Of a DNA stretch of 64,000 nt, positions 24,831 to 34,539 are shown piece by piece. Origin of the DNA: Cristatella mucedo. Its lineage: Eukaryota; Bryozoa; Phylactolaemata; Cristatellidae. Within the stretch, counting starts at the first letter, position 1. Every line of letters starts with the position of its first letter. The position numbers were made by a program, and so were the translations under genes. Below the pieces are notes generated by a model. That model made no database searches. It was not told where the DNA came from and worked only from the letters and a program-made list of their open reading frames with translations. Where the stretch lies: NCBI GenBank assembly GCA_009760855.2, contig WPIO01000016.1, positions 5,775,001 through 5,839,000 of the forward strand, in the 5' to 3' direction.

Positions 24831-25156
24831 TATTTTTGAACGGGCCGCCCAACGTACGGAGCAGGCAGAGACAACTGGGATGCACTAGCCAGTTTTCAGT
24901 GCCAGGCTGTTACACCGGTCTCTTAGCAACATCGAGAGGTGGAGCTTGGCTCTTCAGAGGTGCTGGCTCGGGTATTCAGCTGATGAAATACTGTCCGGCT
25001 CTGCTCGGTCACAGGACAGATCGCTCCATTTATCACGCGGCCACGGACAGCACGTCTCTTTCTCCTCTCTCTGAGCACCCTGTGCTCATTCAATGAGCTC
25101 GGGCACTCGGAGGCTGGGAGCCAGACTCCCTCTCATCTGCCACCGGCACCTCTTAG

Positions 25157-25296
25157 GAGCGGCTGGCGTTGCCAGCAGCAGCATCAGTCTGAGTCTGACC
25201 GGGTGCCATCGGTGCCCCGGTGGAATCGCCGAGGCAGGCTGCCAAGGCGGCCAACTCGGGCTGTCGACCGGTCGCAGGATCCCGATGGACTGGTGA
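25157..25296 (+). CDS. possible 5' part of exon 3, ends at in-frame TGA
   Basis: A good acceptor (ccaccggcacctcttag) ends at 25156 and would enter in phase 1, giving a frame with ASSSISLSLTGCHRCPGG and continuing to a TGA at 25294-25296. The same frame is open again for 1.27 kb beyond this stop. Either the stop is real (pseudogene, sequencing error or recoding) or the exon begins after it at 25301. A donor-like 'ctg gtgagc' overlaps the stop, offering a third reading as a separate exon ending at 25292 in phase 2. Confidence 0.35.
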
Positions 25297-25300
25297 GCAG

Positions 25301-26566
25301 TACCCACGCCATTCGCCTCCGGCAGTGCCGCCTTTGGAGTGGAGGAAGCCATGTCTCAAGCCGAGCAGTGGCTCATCTGCAGTGGTGGGCGCCTTCCTCG
25401 CAGCGGCAGCACCAGCGGCAGTGCCGTCGGCAGCTGCGACCCTTCCCCGGTCTTCTCGACCGGCAGATCTGGGCCGAAGCTGCCAAGAGGCCAAGGGCCA
25501 AGAAGTCAGAGCACCAGCGCTGCCACGGCGCTGCATCAGCCGCTGGCTTGGAGCTGGGGTGACGGCGGCGGCGGCAGCGAGGGCAGCAGCCCGGGCCTCA
25601 GCCTCAGCAAGGAAGAGCAGCCGGCTGGCGGCTCGCTCTGCGACGTGGTACCGTGCGACGTGGTACCGTGCGACGGCTGCTCGAGGCATCAAGGTCGAGC
25701 CGGTGCCCTGCAAGAGACCCGCAGGCGCTGCGGCTGCTGCGACGACGGCGGCCGCGGTTCCGAGACGATTGCCTCTGGTGCGGCATGCCTCTTCGAAGGA
25801 GGATCGCCGCCTCAGGCGCCCTTGGCATCTGCCAGCTGTGGAGGCTGCCGCTCGAGTGAGGCTGTGCCATCGAGCTGGATGCCGTCGGCTTCTGGCACCG
25901 TGCCAGCCTCTGCTCGCAAAGAGTCATTCATCCGAAGTGCGGCTGACCAGCAGCCTCCTGCTTCATCGGCATTCTTCAGACCCATAGAGTCAGCCAATAG
26001 CCAACACCTGCTGGCGATTGGATCGGCCGAGACTTCGCCGAACTGCTGCTCCTCCATGGCTGACACCATTGATGCCACTGCTTCGGTCGTCCAGCCGACT
26101 GTCGACGGCTGCCCCGCGACAGATCTCGCAGCGCGACGAAGTCGCAGGCCGCGGGGTGGCAGTGGCGGCAGCGGCTCTGAGCCGATCGATTGCAGCCTGC
26201 CACCGGCAGCAAAACTGCTGCAGGCAGAGCGGGAATGGCCGCCGCCCGGCCGCTTGACGCGCCCTCTTTCAGGCCACGTTCGCGAACCAAAGGTGCTACG
26301 GTTCCGTCCGAACATCGTGCAGCATCGAGTGTGGGAGGAGGATGAGGAGGAGGTGGAGGAGGTGGCTATGCTGGCCACACCTCCGCTATCCGGCATAGCC
26401 AATGCATTGCCGCTGTGGCACAGCTGGTCAGGGCAAGAGCTAGGAAGCCGTCTTCGAAGCAGTGGCCGCGGCAGCAGCAAAAGCAGTCTCCTCGTGGTTT
26501 GCCAATCTTCTCTCGGGTACGAGCTCCACACCAGCGATGCTGACGAGCTGTTCCTAAGCAGCACAG
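25301..26566 (+). CDS. candidate exon 3, Ser/Gly/Pro-rich protein segment
   Basis: A plus frame is open from 25297 to beyond 26700. A donor (gcacag then gtatgc) after 26566 leaves one base, phase 1. If it starts after the weak AG at 25300 it enters in phase 1; a Met at 25351 could also be a start codon. The product is low-complexity with many Ser, Gly, Ala and Pro, a tandem CDVVP pair from a 15-base duplication (25639-25668), and near 26281-26366 a more ordered stretch VLRFRPNIVQHRVWEEDEEE with an acidic patch. No family recognised. A 255-codon frame and minus frames also stay open because the DNA is GC-rich, but only this frame gives mixed, natural-looking sequence through to the splice site. 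The intron behind holds a LINE. Confidence 0.6.
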
Positions 26567-26840
26567 GTATGCGCATGCCGTCGTTGCACGTAACCACCAC
26601 TGCTGCTTCTGCTCTTTTGCTCGTGTGCCGAGGTGGTGTGCCTGAGCGAACCGGGCTGCATCTTTCGGTGATGTGTGGATCGTTAATCTGTGGCACCTTA
26701 TAATAAGCACCGAATAAGCTCTTAATTTCCCTGTCCTTGGTGATCCTTTAACGGCAGCCCAAGGGGCAGTGGGCTTGGTCGAGTGCCATGAAGCTCTGGT
26801 CAAATCAAGCTCCTAGTTCCACGCCAAGTTTTTCGCCCAT

Positions 26841-28165
26841 AATAATAATAATAATAATAATAATAATGCACTTGATAAAGCGCCCTCTGAGAACTCAATC
26901 TCTCTCTAGGCGCTTTACATTTGCTGCAAAGGGAAATGCAATTGAATGGTGAGTAATATCATGCTTGATAAACAAACAAGATGAATAACATGGTTAGGGG
27001 TGACATGCACAGGGTCAGCATGCAAATGTGGTTAGTGGCAGCATGCATGGTGTCAGCATGCATAAGCACGTGAAGGACAAATCAGAGGGACCCAATAAAT
27101 GCTGTCCTAAATAGGTGTGTTTTTAAGTTTCCTTTTAAATGAGGTCAAGTCAGGGAATGTTCTGACGCAATTCGGGAGGGAGTTCCAGGCTTTGGGAGCA
27201 TACGAACTAAATGCACGGTCTCCAAAGGATTTGAGGTTTGTACGAGGTATTTCTAGACTGTTGGATTCCGAAAAGCGTGTGGTACGATGCGTGGCCTGGT
27301 GGAGGAGTAGATCTGAGAGATCGGCTAGAGCCAAAGAATGAAGTGACCTAACAGTGAACGACAAAACCTTGAAGTCGATCCGTTGCTTGACTGGTAGCCA
27401 GTGCAGGTCGGCGAGAAGTGGTGTGATGTGGCAACTGCAACGCTCACGACAACAAGCCTAGCTGCAGAGTTTTGCACCAGCTGCAATCGCCTGATCGCAC
27501 ATGCCGGTAGGCCAGTAGGCAGTGAGTTGCAGAAGTCGAGACGGGATGTCACGAATGCGTGGACTAACTTGGACGTGGTATCCTTATCTAAACAAGCCCG
27601 AATTTTAGCAATGTTATGTAGCTGAAAATAGGCAGATTTGACTATGGAGCTGATGTGGTTTTCTAACGAGAGGTCGCTTTGGAGCATGACATCCAGATTT
27701 CGAGCTGATTCAACAGGAGATATGGTGGCAGAGCCAATTTTGAGCGTCAACCTTTCCAATTTCTGAATCACACTGGGTTTGCCCATAACTAGTAAGTTAG
27801 TTTTATCATCGTTAAGTTTTAGAAAATTTGCTGCCCTCCATGTGCGGATGCCATCAATACGTGCAGCAAGTGAGTTGAGAGAATTCGAGGTGCTCGAAGG
27901 CTGGGAGGGATCAAAGCAAAGGTACAACTGAGTGTCATCCGCATAGAAGTGAAAGCCTAGAATGTGCTTGGCAATCACATCAGCAAGAGGAAGAGTATAA
28001 ACCGTGAGAAGAACCGGACCTAGCACGGAGCCCTGAGGTACCCCATATTTCAGAGGTACCTCGGATGATCTTTGTCCATTCACGTCAATACTCTGTTGTC
28101 ACCCACTGAGATAGGACCTGAACCATTGCAGAGCACTGCCAGTGATGCCCAGGCGAGATGACCAT
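26841..28165 (-). mobile_element. LINE-1f, 5'-truncated CR1/L2/Rex1-like retrotransposon
   Basis: This is the best LINE copy in the window. On the minus strand it has coding sequence, then a 3' UTR (26917-27106) with gcatg-rich motifs, the terminal hairpin (AAAGCGCC at 26877-26884 pairing with GGCGCTTT at 26909-26916) and an AAT/ATT tail at 26841-26867. The left end of the ORF stops near 28165 (LGITGSALQWFRSYLSG), so endonuclease and most N-terminal parts are missing. It lies antisense within the candidate intron 26567-28545. Confidence 0.85.
27107..28160 (-). pseudogene. non-LTR retrotransposon reverse transcriptase, broken
   Basis: The enzyme copies element RNA into DNA at a nicked target. 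Visible in order are FRSYLSG, then (after a frameshift near 28083) the PQGS motif in KYGVPQGSVLGP, the intact catalytic box FHFYADDTQLY at about 27925-27955, the DKTNLLVMG thumb-side motif, RLDFCNSL, and after another frameshift near 27340 the C-terminal FGDRAFSSYAPKAWNSLPN and FKRKLKN. These are characteristic of CR1/L2/Rex1-group proteins. The catalytic residues remain, but two frameshifts and the missing N-terminus make the copy dead. Confidence 0.85.
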
Positions 28166-28545
28166 GATGACGGTTGCCTAAACGTTTTGTGGCTGCATGC
28201 TCCTTGCCTTGCCTGCCAGCCATTTGCCCTGTCCATGCATTCGCACCTCCACCGCAAGCCGTTCTGTTCGCCACGATGGCGATGCCAGAGGCGACTCTGG
28301 CATCGTGGCTGCACACTGGGAGCCTTGTAGAGGATGTAGCACGTGTTCGGCCGTACTCGGCGAGGGCCGAGTCGGTCGAGTCGCAGCTCCTCGTGGTGCA
28401 GCCAGCAATCGGTCAGCTCTTGCGCGACCCCTAGGCACACACGCTCTCTAGTTCGTTCACTGCCACCGACAGTCCCCTCGCTCGGCTAAAACCATAACCA
28501 TGAACCTTTAACCTTAACCTAAAACCTTTTTTTGTCGTTCTCTAG

Positions 28546-30099
28546 ATGCAACTCTCGGCGTAGCTCTGGCGAGGAGGAGGGGGGCAGATCGAGTCGCCAA
28601 AAGCGGCAGCTCACGGCCCACCGCCGCCACTGCTGCCAACGTCGTTGCCGCAGGCGCCTCTCCACCAGACTCGGAGAGCCTCTGCTTCGCCACCTACAAG
28701 CCGCCTCTGAGCGCAGCCGCCGAAGCGGAGGCATCGGCTCGCTGCGTCGGCGTCAGCCCGCCGGCCAGCCTGCGCAGCGCCGCTCTCCGGCTGAGCAGCT
28801 CGAGCGGTGGCAGCGGCGCTGCCGTGCGCCACCAGCGACTCGGCGCCGTCTCGCTGTCGTCGTCGTCGCCGTCGTCATCACTGCGAGCCTGGAAGCACGT
28901 CTCGTCGGATCGCACCGACCGGATGCCCACGGACGACGCTGCTTCCACAGCGGCGGCGCTGGGGCCAGCAACGGCGGTGCTAGGTGAGCCGGCGCCCACT
29001 GAACAGCGAGCACCTCCGCCGCGGTGGTGGCAGCAGCAGCAGGAGCTACAGTCACTCTGCCGGCTCCGAGGCGTCGGCGACACAGCTGCCGAGGCCTTGC
29101 TCTGCCCGGCGCCAGTGGCGGAGGCCGCTGCAGTCAGTTCATCGAAGCGTGCAGCCGGAGCAGCCGGCAGCATCGAAGCCTCGATTGATGCCTCGGGCGG
29201 CGGCAGCCCTCTGCTCCAAGGCGCCCTGACGGCAGCCATTCACAGGAAAAGTGGCACGTGGTACACGAGCCTCGACGGCCAAGCCGGAGAAAGCCGGGGT
29301 GGAGACGGTGGTGGCGAGGCAGCGGAGGAGGCGGCGTGGCCGGCGCTCGGCTGGACCTCTCGTGTCGGCGTCGATGTCGAGGGCACGGTTGCTTCGCCAG
29401 CCCTGGTCGCCATGGCGACGTCTGCAAACGTCCTTTCGAAACGTGGCAGTTCGACCAGCAGCGTGGCCTCGACTAGCAGTGGCACTAGGCTTCCGATGCC
29501 CGGCGCCATCGTCACCAGCAACCTGTCTGGCGAATTCGACCGGCAGTTGGACAGGCCGAGACATCCTTCACACGCAGAAGAAGCAGCAGCAGCTGCTGCG
29601 GCAACGGTTCCCCCACCAGGGGTAGCTGACGTGGCTGGTGACCAGAGTGCCGGCGCTCTGAAGCGCCACCTAGTGGCTGCAGCTCCCACCGAAGCGGCTC
29701 CGAGGACGAGACGTCCGGTACCGCGAACCAATCCACACGTGTTCCGCAAGAACGGCAGCAGCGCAGGCACCGACAAGGGCGCCGTAGGTTCGGGCAGGCA
29801 GCCGGTGGCCTCTGCCGGGCGGCTCTGGTACCGTGCGCTCTCCGACAGCTGCCTTGCGAGGCCCGAGGCGACCCTGACCCCACCGGCTGCGGCGGCGGTG
29901 GCACACCCGACTGCACTCTGCGAGGCAGCGTCGACCTCGGCCCTTCACACCGGCGTTCTGAGCAGCAGCCGGTCATCTGCCGACGGCAGCGATCGGCTTG
30001 CCGCTGCTTACCTTGAAGTGGGCGAGCGGCTCTGTCGGCAAGCCGGCTGCTCGACCGTGTGCGTGGACGGCGCTCTCCGCCTTGTTCATCGCTTGGAAG
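28546..30099 (+). CDS. candidate exon 4, large Ser/Ala-rich coding exon
   Basis: The acceptor (cctttttttgtcgttctctag) ends at 28545 and the donor (ggaag then gtgagc) begins at 30100. Between them 1554 bases, exactly 518 codons, are open in one frame entering and leaving in phase 1, so the G from exon 3 plus AT gives Asp. The protein is rich in Ala and Ser with a QQQQ run, a poly-Ala run (AEEAAAAAAATVPPP) and more ordered pieces such as ESLCFATYKPPLSAAAEAEA, LWYRALSDSCLA and TVCVDGALRLVHRLE. I recognise no domain. An internal 'ctag gtgag' at 28982 could serve as an alternative donor. Long minus ORFs (for example 28694-29239) are mirror frames of the GC-rich codons. This is the strongest exon in the window. 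Confidence 0.7.
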
Positions 30100-30564
30100 G
30101 TGAGCGCTTGTCGCGTGCACAGCGCTTTCTGCCAGAGCTCATCTGCTTGCTGCTGCAAGTGTCCTGGAAGGCGATGGCAAGCACTGGGCCGGGCTAACTC
30201 CTTATTTGCCGTGCCCTACCTCCCCCCCCAGGCTCACACGAAAGTATTCATGCTCTCGCCAGCACGCACTTGCCGGCACGAACACATTTACGTGCTCACA
30301 TTTACGTGCACACACATGCATGCACATATGCACACATACTTACGGAGACTCGGACGCATACTTTTATCTGGCTGACCACACACGCCCGACCTTAATAATT
30401 GACGTAGTAATAATCACGTAGTAATTGCCCTCTCACCTTGCCCTCACACATGCAGCCGCCTCCGAGGAGGAGCCGGTGCTGCAAAAGCACCACTTGAAGA
30501 GAAGGAGGTCGGATAGGTAGGCTGGTGCAAGCTAGGTAAACGACGTGTAAGCTAGGCAGGGAGT

Positions 30565-30960
30565 CTTGAAGTGGGTTCAATGCTTGGGGGGCTAACGAAG
30601 CTCAGATGGAAGTAATGCAATGTGGTAGCCAGGCCGTTGACGGCAGATCAGACGAGCCACCGAGTTCTTCACCAGTCACAGACGATTAAGTGCACAGGCT
30701 GGAAATCCTGATTAAGGAGAATTGCTGTAATCGAGAAGTCATACAAGGGTCGAACTAGTTAGCTCTCATGTCTAATCGGCCCGAGTATGCAGGTCTTAGT
30801 GAGTCGCCGGCCTTGCAGGTGTTCCTGTCACCTAGGAGATCCACTCGTTCTCATTGTTGCTGAGACCTATGTTTTTGAAAGACTTAGCTTAGGATTATTG
30901 ATGGCCATGGCCGAGGCCTCGATCTCTGACTCACCCTGAGAATTCTATTCATCGTGGACT
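30565..30960 (-). mobile_element. probable degraded LINE fragment
   Basis: Plus display has 'atgcaatgtggtagccag', 'acgagccaccgagttcttcaccagtcacagacgatta', 'gctgtaatcgagaagtcatac', which parallels the arrangement at 27420-27560 of LINE-1f (RLDFCNSL region) with strong divergence. Confidence 0.4.
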
Positions 30961-31048
30961 GCTGTCCTCAGCATGGCCAGGGCACGAACAGTTGACCTCT
31001 GTCACTGCAGGTGCCACTCCAAGAGAACTGGGATACATCATGGCGAAC

Positions 31049-31070
31049 GGGGGGGGGGGGGGGGGGGGGG
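31049..31070. repeat. G22 homopolymer
   Basis: Twenty-two consecutive guanines, liable to sequencing length error and able to form quadruplex DNA. Confidence 0.95.
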
Positions 31071-31387
31071 CTATTACTTGTGGGTTAGTAATTCTCCAAA
31101 GCAGATCACGCTTATGCTGATGGTCATCCTTTCTTCTTAACAACTCTGCCCTCTCACGTGCATATCCGGGTCAGCTGGACCACCACAAAGTTTAAAGGAT
31201 GTCATCCTTACTTACCCTGGCAAAGTGACGTCTGGACGTTTGGGAGCTTGCAAATTTAACCTGAGTGCACCTTAAACAACAAAAAATGTCACATCTATCA
31301 AATGTTCTCAAATCCTCTCCTGCTCTGAGGGGGGCCTTGCTTGCTAATGGTGTTGGTTGGCTTGGCAGTGGGGTCCAATCTGACTCT

Positions 31388-31390
<3 letters not shown>

Positions 31391-31465
<75 letters not shown>

Positions 31466-31702
31466 ACTCACACTCACTCACTCACTCACACTCACTCACT
31501 CACTCACTCACTCACTCACTCACTCACTCACTCACTCACTCACACTCACTCACTCACTCACTCACTCACTCACTCACTCACTCACTCACTCACTCACTCA
31601 CACTCACACTCACACTCACACTCACACTCACACTCACACTCACACTCACACTCACACTCACACTCACACTCACACTCACTCTCTCTCTCACTCTCTCTCT
31701 CG
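31391..31702. repeat. (CT)n-(ACTC)n-(ACACTC)n compound satellite
   Basis: Three zones follow each other: CT to about 31460, ACTC units to about 31600, ACACTC units to about 31680, then CT again. Produces Ser-Leu-Thr-His ORFs that are not genes. Confidence 0.97.
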
Positions 31703-32604
31703 TCCTGCCACTTCAAATTGCAGCAACCAGCTAGTCCTACACAGAATCGTTGCATTGTAAGTGTGTGGAGATGGGCTGGTTGGTGCAACCACTCCCTTAC
31801 GGGACTTGGGCCTGCTCGAAAGAGTTGGCAGCAGGATGAGGCATTTAATCATTTAACCAGGCATGCTCATACACGTGAGCATTCTGTTTTTTTTTAAAGC
31901 CTGTCCATATATTCTGGCATCTTCGGGCTAACAACTTCTTTAATCCTGCACCTGTAAGCTGTGGTTAACAACGAGGCAGAGGAGGAGGAGAAAGAGGGCT
32001 GGTGATGCTGTAGAGCAGTAATAGCCCCCTTTCCCTTGGCTGCCACGTGATGGAAGCCTGGTGGGAGGTGACACCTGCACACACCCTTCACTTGTGTCCT
32101 ACTGGGACGTCGTGTGTCTGCTCCCCAGTGTTGGCCAGTGCATTCTATGCCTCATAGTGGAAGTAAAGCCGAGAGACAAGCAAGTGATCTGCGTATCACG
32201 TGATCGATGTATCACGGGCCGTTAGGAACGGCTTTGCATGTGGGACGGCCGAAGCATTTCGAAAGAAAGGGGTGTGTCTTTCGATCTCAGGGTGTGTAAC
32301 ATCATATTTCTTACCTCGTCATGTGTTTCTCTGCACGATTGTCACTATGGAATAGTGGTAGAACTCTTTTGCTGTGCCTCGGCAATGTTTACAGCTCGGC
32401 CCAAGTTGCCGAAACTGGTATAAATATCTGATTATCTCTGATCGTTCTCAGGGGTCAACAATTGCCTGAAGAATAATTTGGGGCACCCCCTTACCCATGA
32501 CCTTTTTTCTGGCCACGGAGGACTGCTGAATCGGTATATCTATGCAAAAATATTGAGCACTGTAGATTTGCATTGTACGTAATAGAATGATGGTCACTCC
32601 AAAA

Positions 32605-33039
32605 ATAATAGTGAAATAGAATATTTTAATAGCCTCTAAGATAACTAAATCTCTCTCCAGGCACTTAAAATATGCTAGAAAAGAAGTTTGTCAACCCGCT
32701 AGTTACAATAAGCAGAAAGTATTGTGAATTTTACTTGGCATAAAGGACAATAACTCACATTCAAGGAGAAATGCTGTGAGGAACGGGTGAGCTTTTAGCT
32801 CACTCGTAAATGTCATCAAGTCAGGGGATGTCTGTAAGTAAGTCAGTATGTCAGTAAGTTTTAAGCTGAGGTATGGTCTCAAAGGAATTTGAGGTGTGTT
32901 AGTTGCACAGCCGAGAAACTTTAGGCCGGAGCAAGAGAACAGAGGAACCTAAAATGAGTGGGAGAACATTGAAATCGATACACTGTTTTATCCGGAGCTA
33001 GGGCAGGTCGGTGAGAAAGAGAGTAAGGTGATTTTACAG
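32605..33039 (-). mobile_element. LINE-1f copy, part 1 (3' side)
   Basis: From a diverged 3' hairpin at about 32625-32665 the plus display runs through 'tttagctcactcgtaaatgtcatcaagtcaggggatgtc', 'ggtatggtctcaaaggaatttgaggt', 'acattgaaatcgatacactg' and 'agggcaggtcggtgagaaag', matching 27120-27420 in order. It stops at a SINE-A insertion and resumes at 33341. Confidence 0.75.
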
Positions 33040-33340
33040 CCTCATTTATGCAGTGACAGAAGAGCCTTCACGGCTATCATCCCCCTTTCAGTGTCGAACT
33101 GGTTTGATCCAGTGGTTAAGGTGCTCGCCCCGACCAAGGTCTGGCTGAGATCGTGGGCTCGAGCCCGGAGGCATATGTGAAGCGCCTGAATAGAGGTTAG
33201 GTTCTCCTGGGGTGCTATACAAATGAATTATATGTTATTTGTATATGTTCTGTGGTCAATAAAGATTCGCCCTCTGCAGGACTCGAACCCGTGGTTCCTT
33301 AAGAGCCAGCGCCTTACCCCCTCACCGCCTAAGACCCACA
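33040..33340 (-). mobile_element. SINE-A, split by a SINE-B
   Basis: The two halves (33040-33094 and about 33241-33340) together make one minus-strand SINE-A of the subfamily seen at 9225-9395: body 'cctcatttatgcagtgacagaagagcc' on the left and 'tcaataaagattcgccctctgcaggactcgaaccc' plus the A-box region on the right. Similar short flanks ('gtaaggtga' left, 'gtaaatggtga' right) may be its target duplication. Confidence 0.75.
33095..33240 (+). mobile_element. SINE-B nested in SINE-A
   Basis: Plus-strand tRNA-like head (tggtttgatccagtggttaagg, B box atcgtgggctcgagccc) runs into 'ggcatatgtgaagcgcctgaatagaggtt' and 'gttctcctggggtgctatacaaatgaatta', the LINE-like tail. The stem here keeps pairing through a G-U wobble. 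It is the youngest of three nested layers. Confidence 0.8.
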
Positions 33341-33725
33341 GGTAAATGGTGAATCATGTGGCAGTTGCGATGTTCAGGATGTACATGCCTGAGCTGCTGA
33401 GTTTTGAGCCCCAGCACGAAGCATCTTATATCGTTTGCTGGTAGTGAATAGCAGAAGTCTAGATAGGGCGTCACAAATCCACGGTCCTGCTTGTTTATAT
33501 GGTATCCTTTACCTAAGCAAGCCCCTAATGTTATGTGGCCGACATGATTGTGGAGCTGATGTTTTCATCCAGCTAAAGGTAATTTTGGAACAGGGCACCC
33601 TGATTTCGAGCCCAGTCTACAGATGATTTGCTGGCCGAGCCCTTTTCTTTTTAGGTAATCGTTATCCAGTTATAGAGTGGCACGGCCCCTTTACCTGTGA
33701 CTGTACTGTTCTGTATCTGCAGCAT
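33341..33725 (-). mobile_element. LINE-1f copy, part 2 (reverse transcriptase region)
   Basis: Continues part 1: plus display 'ggcagttgcgatgttcaggatg', 'gctgctgagttttgagccccagc', 'gaatagcagaagtctagatagggcgtcacaaatcc' and 'gtatcctttacctaagcaagcccctaatgttatgtggc' match 27430-27620. Coding is destroyed. Confidence 0.7.
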
Positions 33726-33924
33726 GCTTGCTAGGAAACTGCAAGTGACTGCTGGGCTGGCGGAGGCTGCTGCTGGTAGTAAGCTGAGTCCTGAGCATCC
33801 GTGGATTGTAGGCAATAACCGTTGGGGGATGATTGATGAAAAAATGTAACTGGCTCCTTAGTTTTTTCTCGGCTTGATTATTGTAATTCCCTTTTGGCTG
33901 GGCTACCAAAAAAGCAACTAGGCC

Positions 33925-34535
33925 ACTGCAAATAGCAATGAATATGAAAGCAAGGCTAGTTTTCTTTCAAGTCCCTGAGGTTTGACCGCGTGTCTTCATT
34001 GCTAAAAGAGCTAGGATGGCTGCCGGTTGATCAACGCATACAGACGAAAGTTTTTACGCTGACCCACAATGCCCGCCACGGCTTGGCTCATCCTTACCTA
34101 GCTGAACTTCTACACCAGTTTCAGCCTCCTTGTACCCTCAGGTCCTGTATGGACAATAACTTAGCTGTTCCATTGCTCCGCTTAAAGACCGTTGGCGACA
34201 GAAGCTTTAGCTCTGCAGATCCTAGACTTTGGAACTCACTTCCACAATTCTTACACAACGACAACTACTCTCCTGCTGCCGATTATGGCTCATCCTGCTG
34301 AGCAGTCCTGGGTTGCTACTTCCATGCTAGTCACTACCTCAACTGCTCTCCCGAGTCTGCTGTGCTTCCCACTTTTTCTTTGTTGCGTGAGATGAAGTCT
34401 GTTGGCTACCGAATGCATACCGAAAGCCGCTTAGGCTGTGAGTGCGCTATACAAAACTCTCCTGTGTTACACCCACATAGTCTTTATGGCTTTGTGGAGT
34501 TACAGACGGAGATACATTACATTACATGGTGAATG
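33925..34535 (+). mobile_element. LINE-2f copy with C-terminal ORF and tail
   Basis: A plus-strand 5'-truncated copy of the second LINE family. It has the end of the reverse-transcriptase protein, then the 3' UTR ('gatgaagtctgttggctaccgaatgcat', 'gccgcttaggctgtgagtgcgctatacaaaactctcctg') and a short ACATT tail at about 34520-34533. All other LINE-2f copies in the window can be aligned to it. Confidence 0.85.
33990..34301 (+). pseudogene. LINE-2f reverse-transcriptase C-terminus
   Basis: The ~100-residue frame reads LLKELGWLPVDQRIQTKVFTL, ARHGLAHPYLAELL and VGDRSFSSADPRLWNSLPQ. This is the typical C-terminal domain of CR1/L2/Rex1-group LINE proteins (usual form: LHWLPVxxRIxFK then GDRxFxxAAPxLWNSLP). 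The catalytic part lies upstream and is missing; 33730-33930 shows only weak remains, including GLFDYCNS-like sequence on plus around 33870-33920. Confidence 0.8.
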
Positions 34536-34539
34536 AAGT

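Noticed and set aside
25153-25713. 186-codon minus ORF and 255-codon plus ORF overlapping exon 3
   Set aside because: Mirror and shifted frames of GC-rich codons. They give Ala/Arg-heavy sequence and lack matching splice sites, whereas the 25301-26566 frame ends at a good donor.
28694-30120. Long minus ORFs opposite exon 4 (181, 178 and 202 codons)
   Set aside because: Shadows of the strongly biased plus-strand exon, which has both splice sites and one continuous frame.
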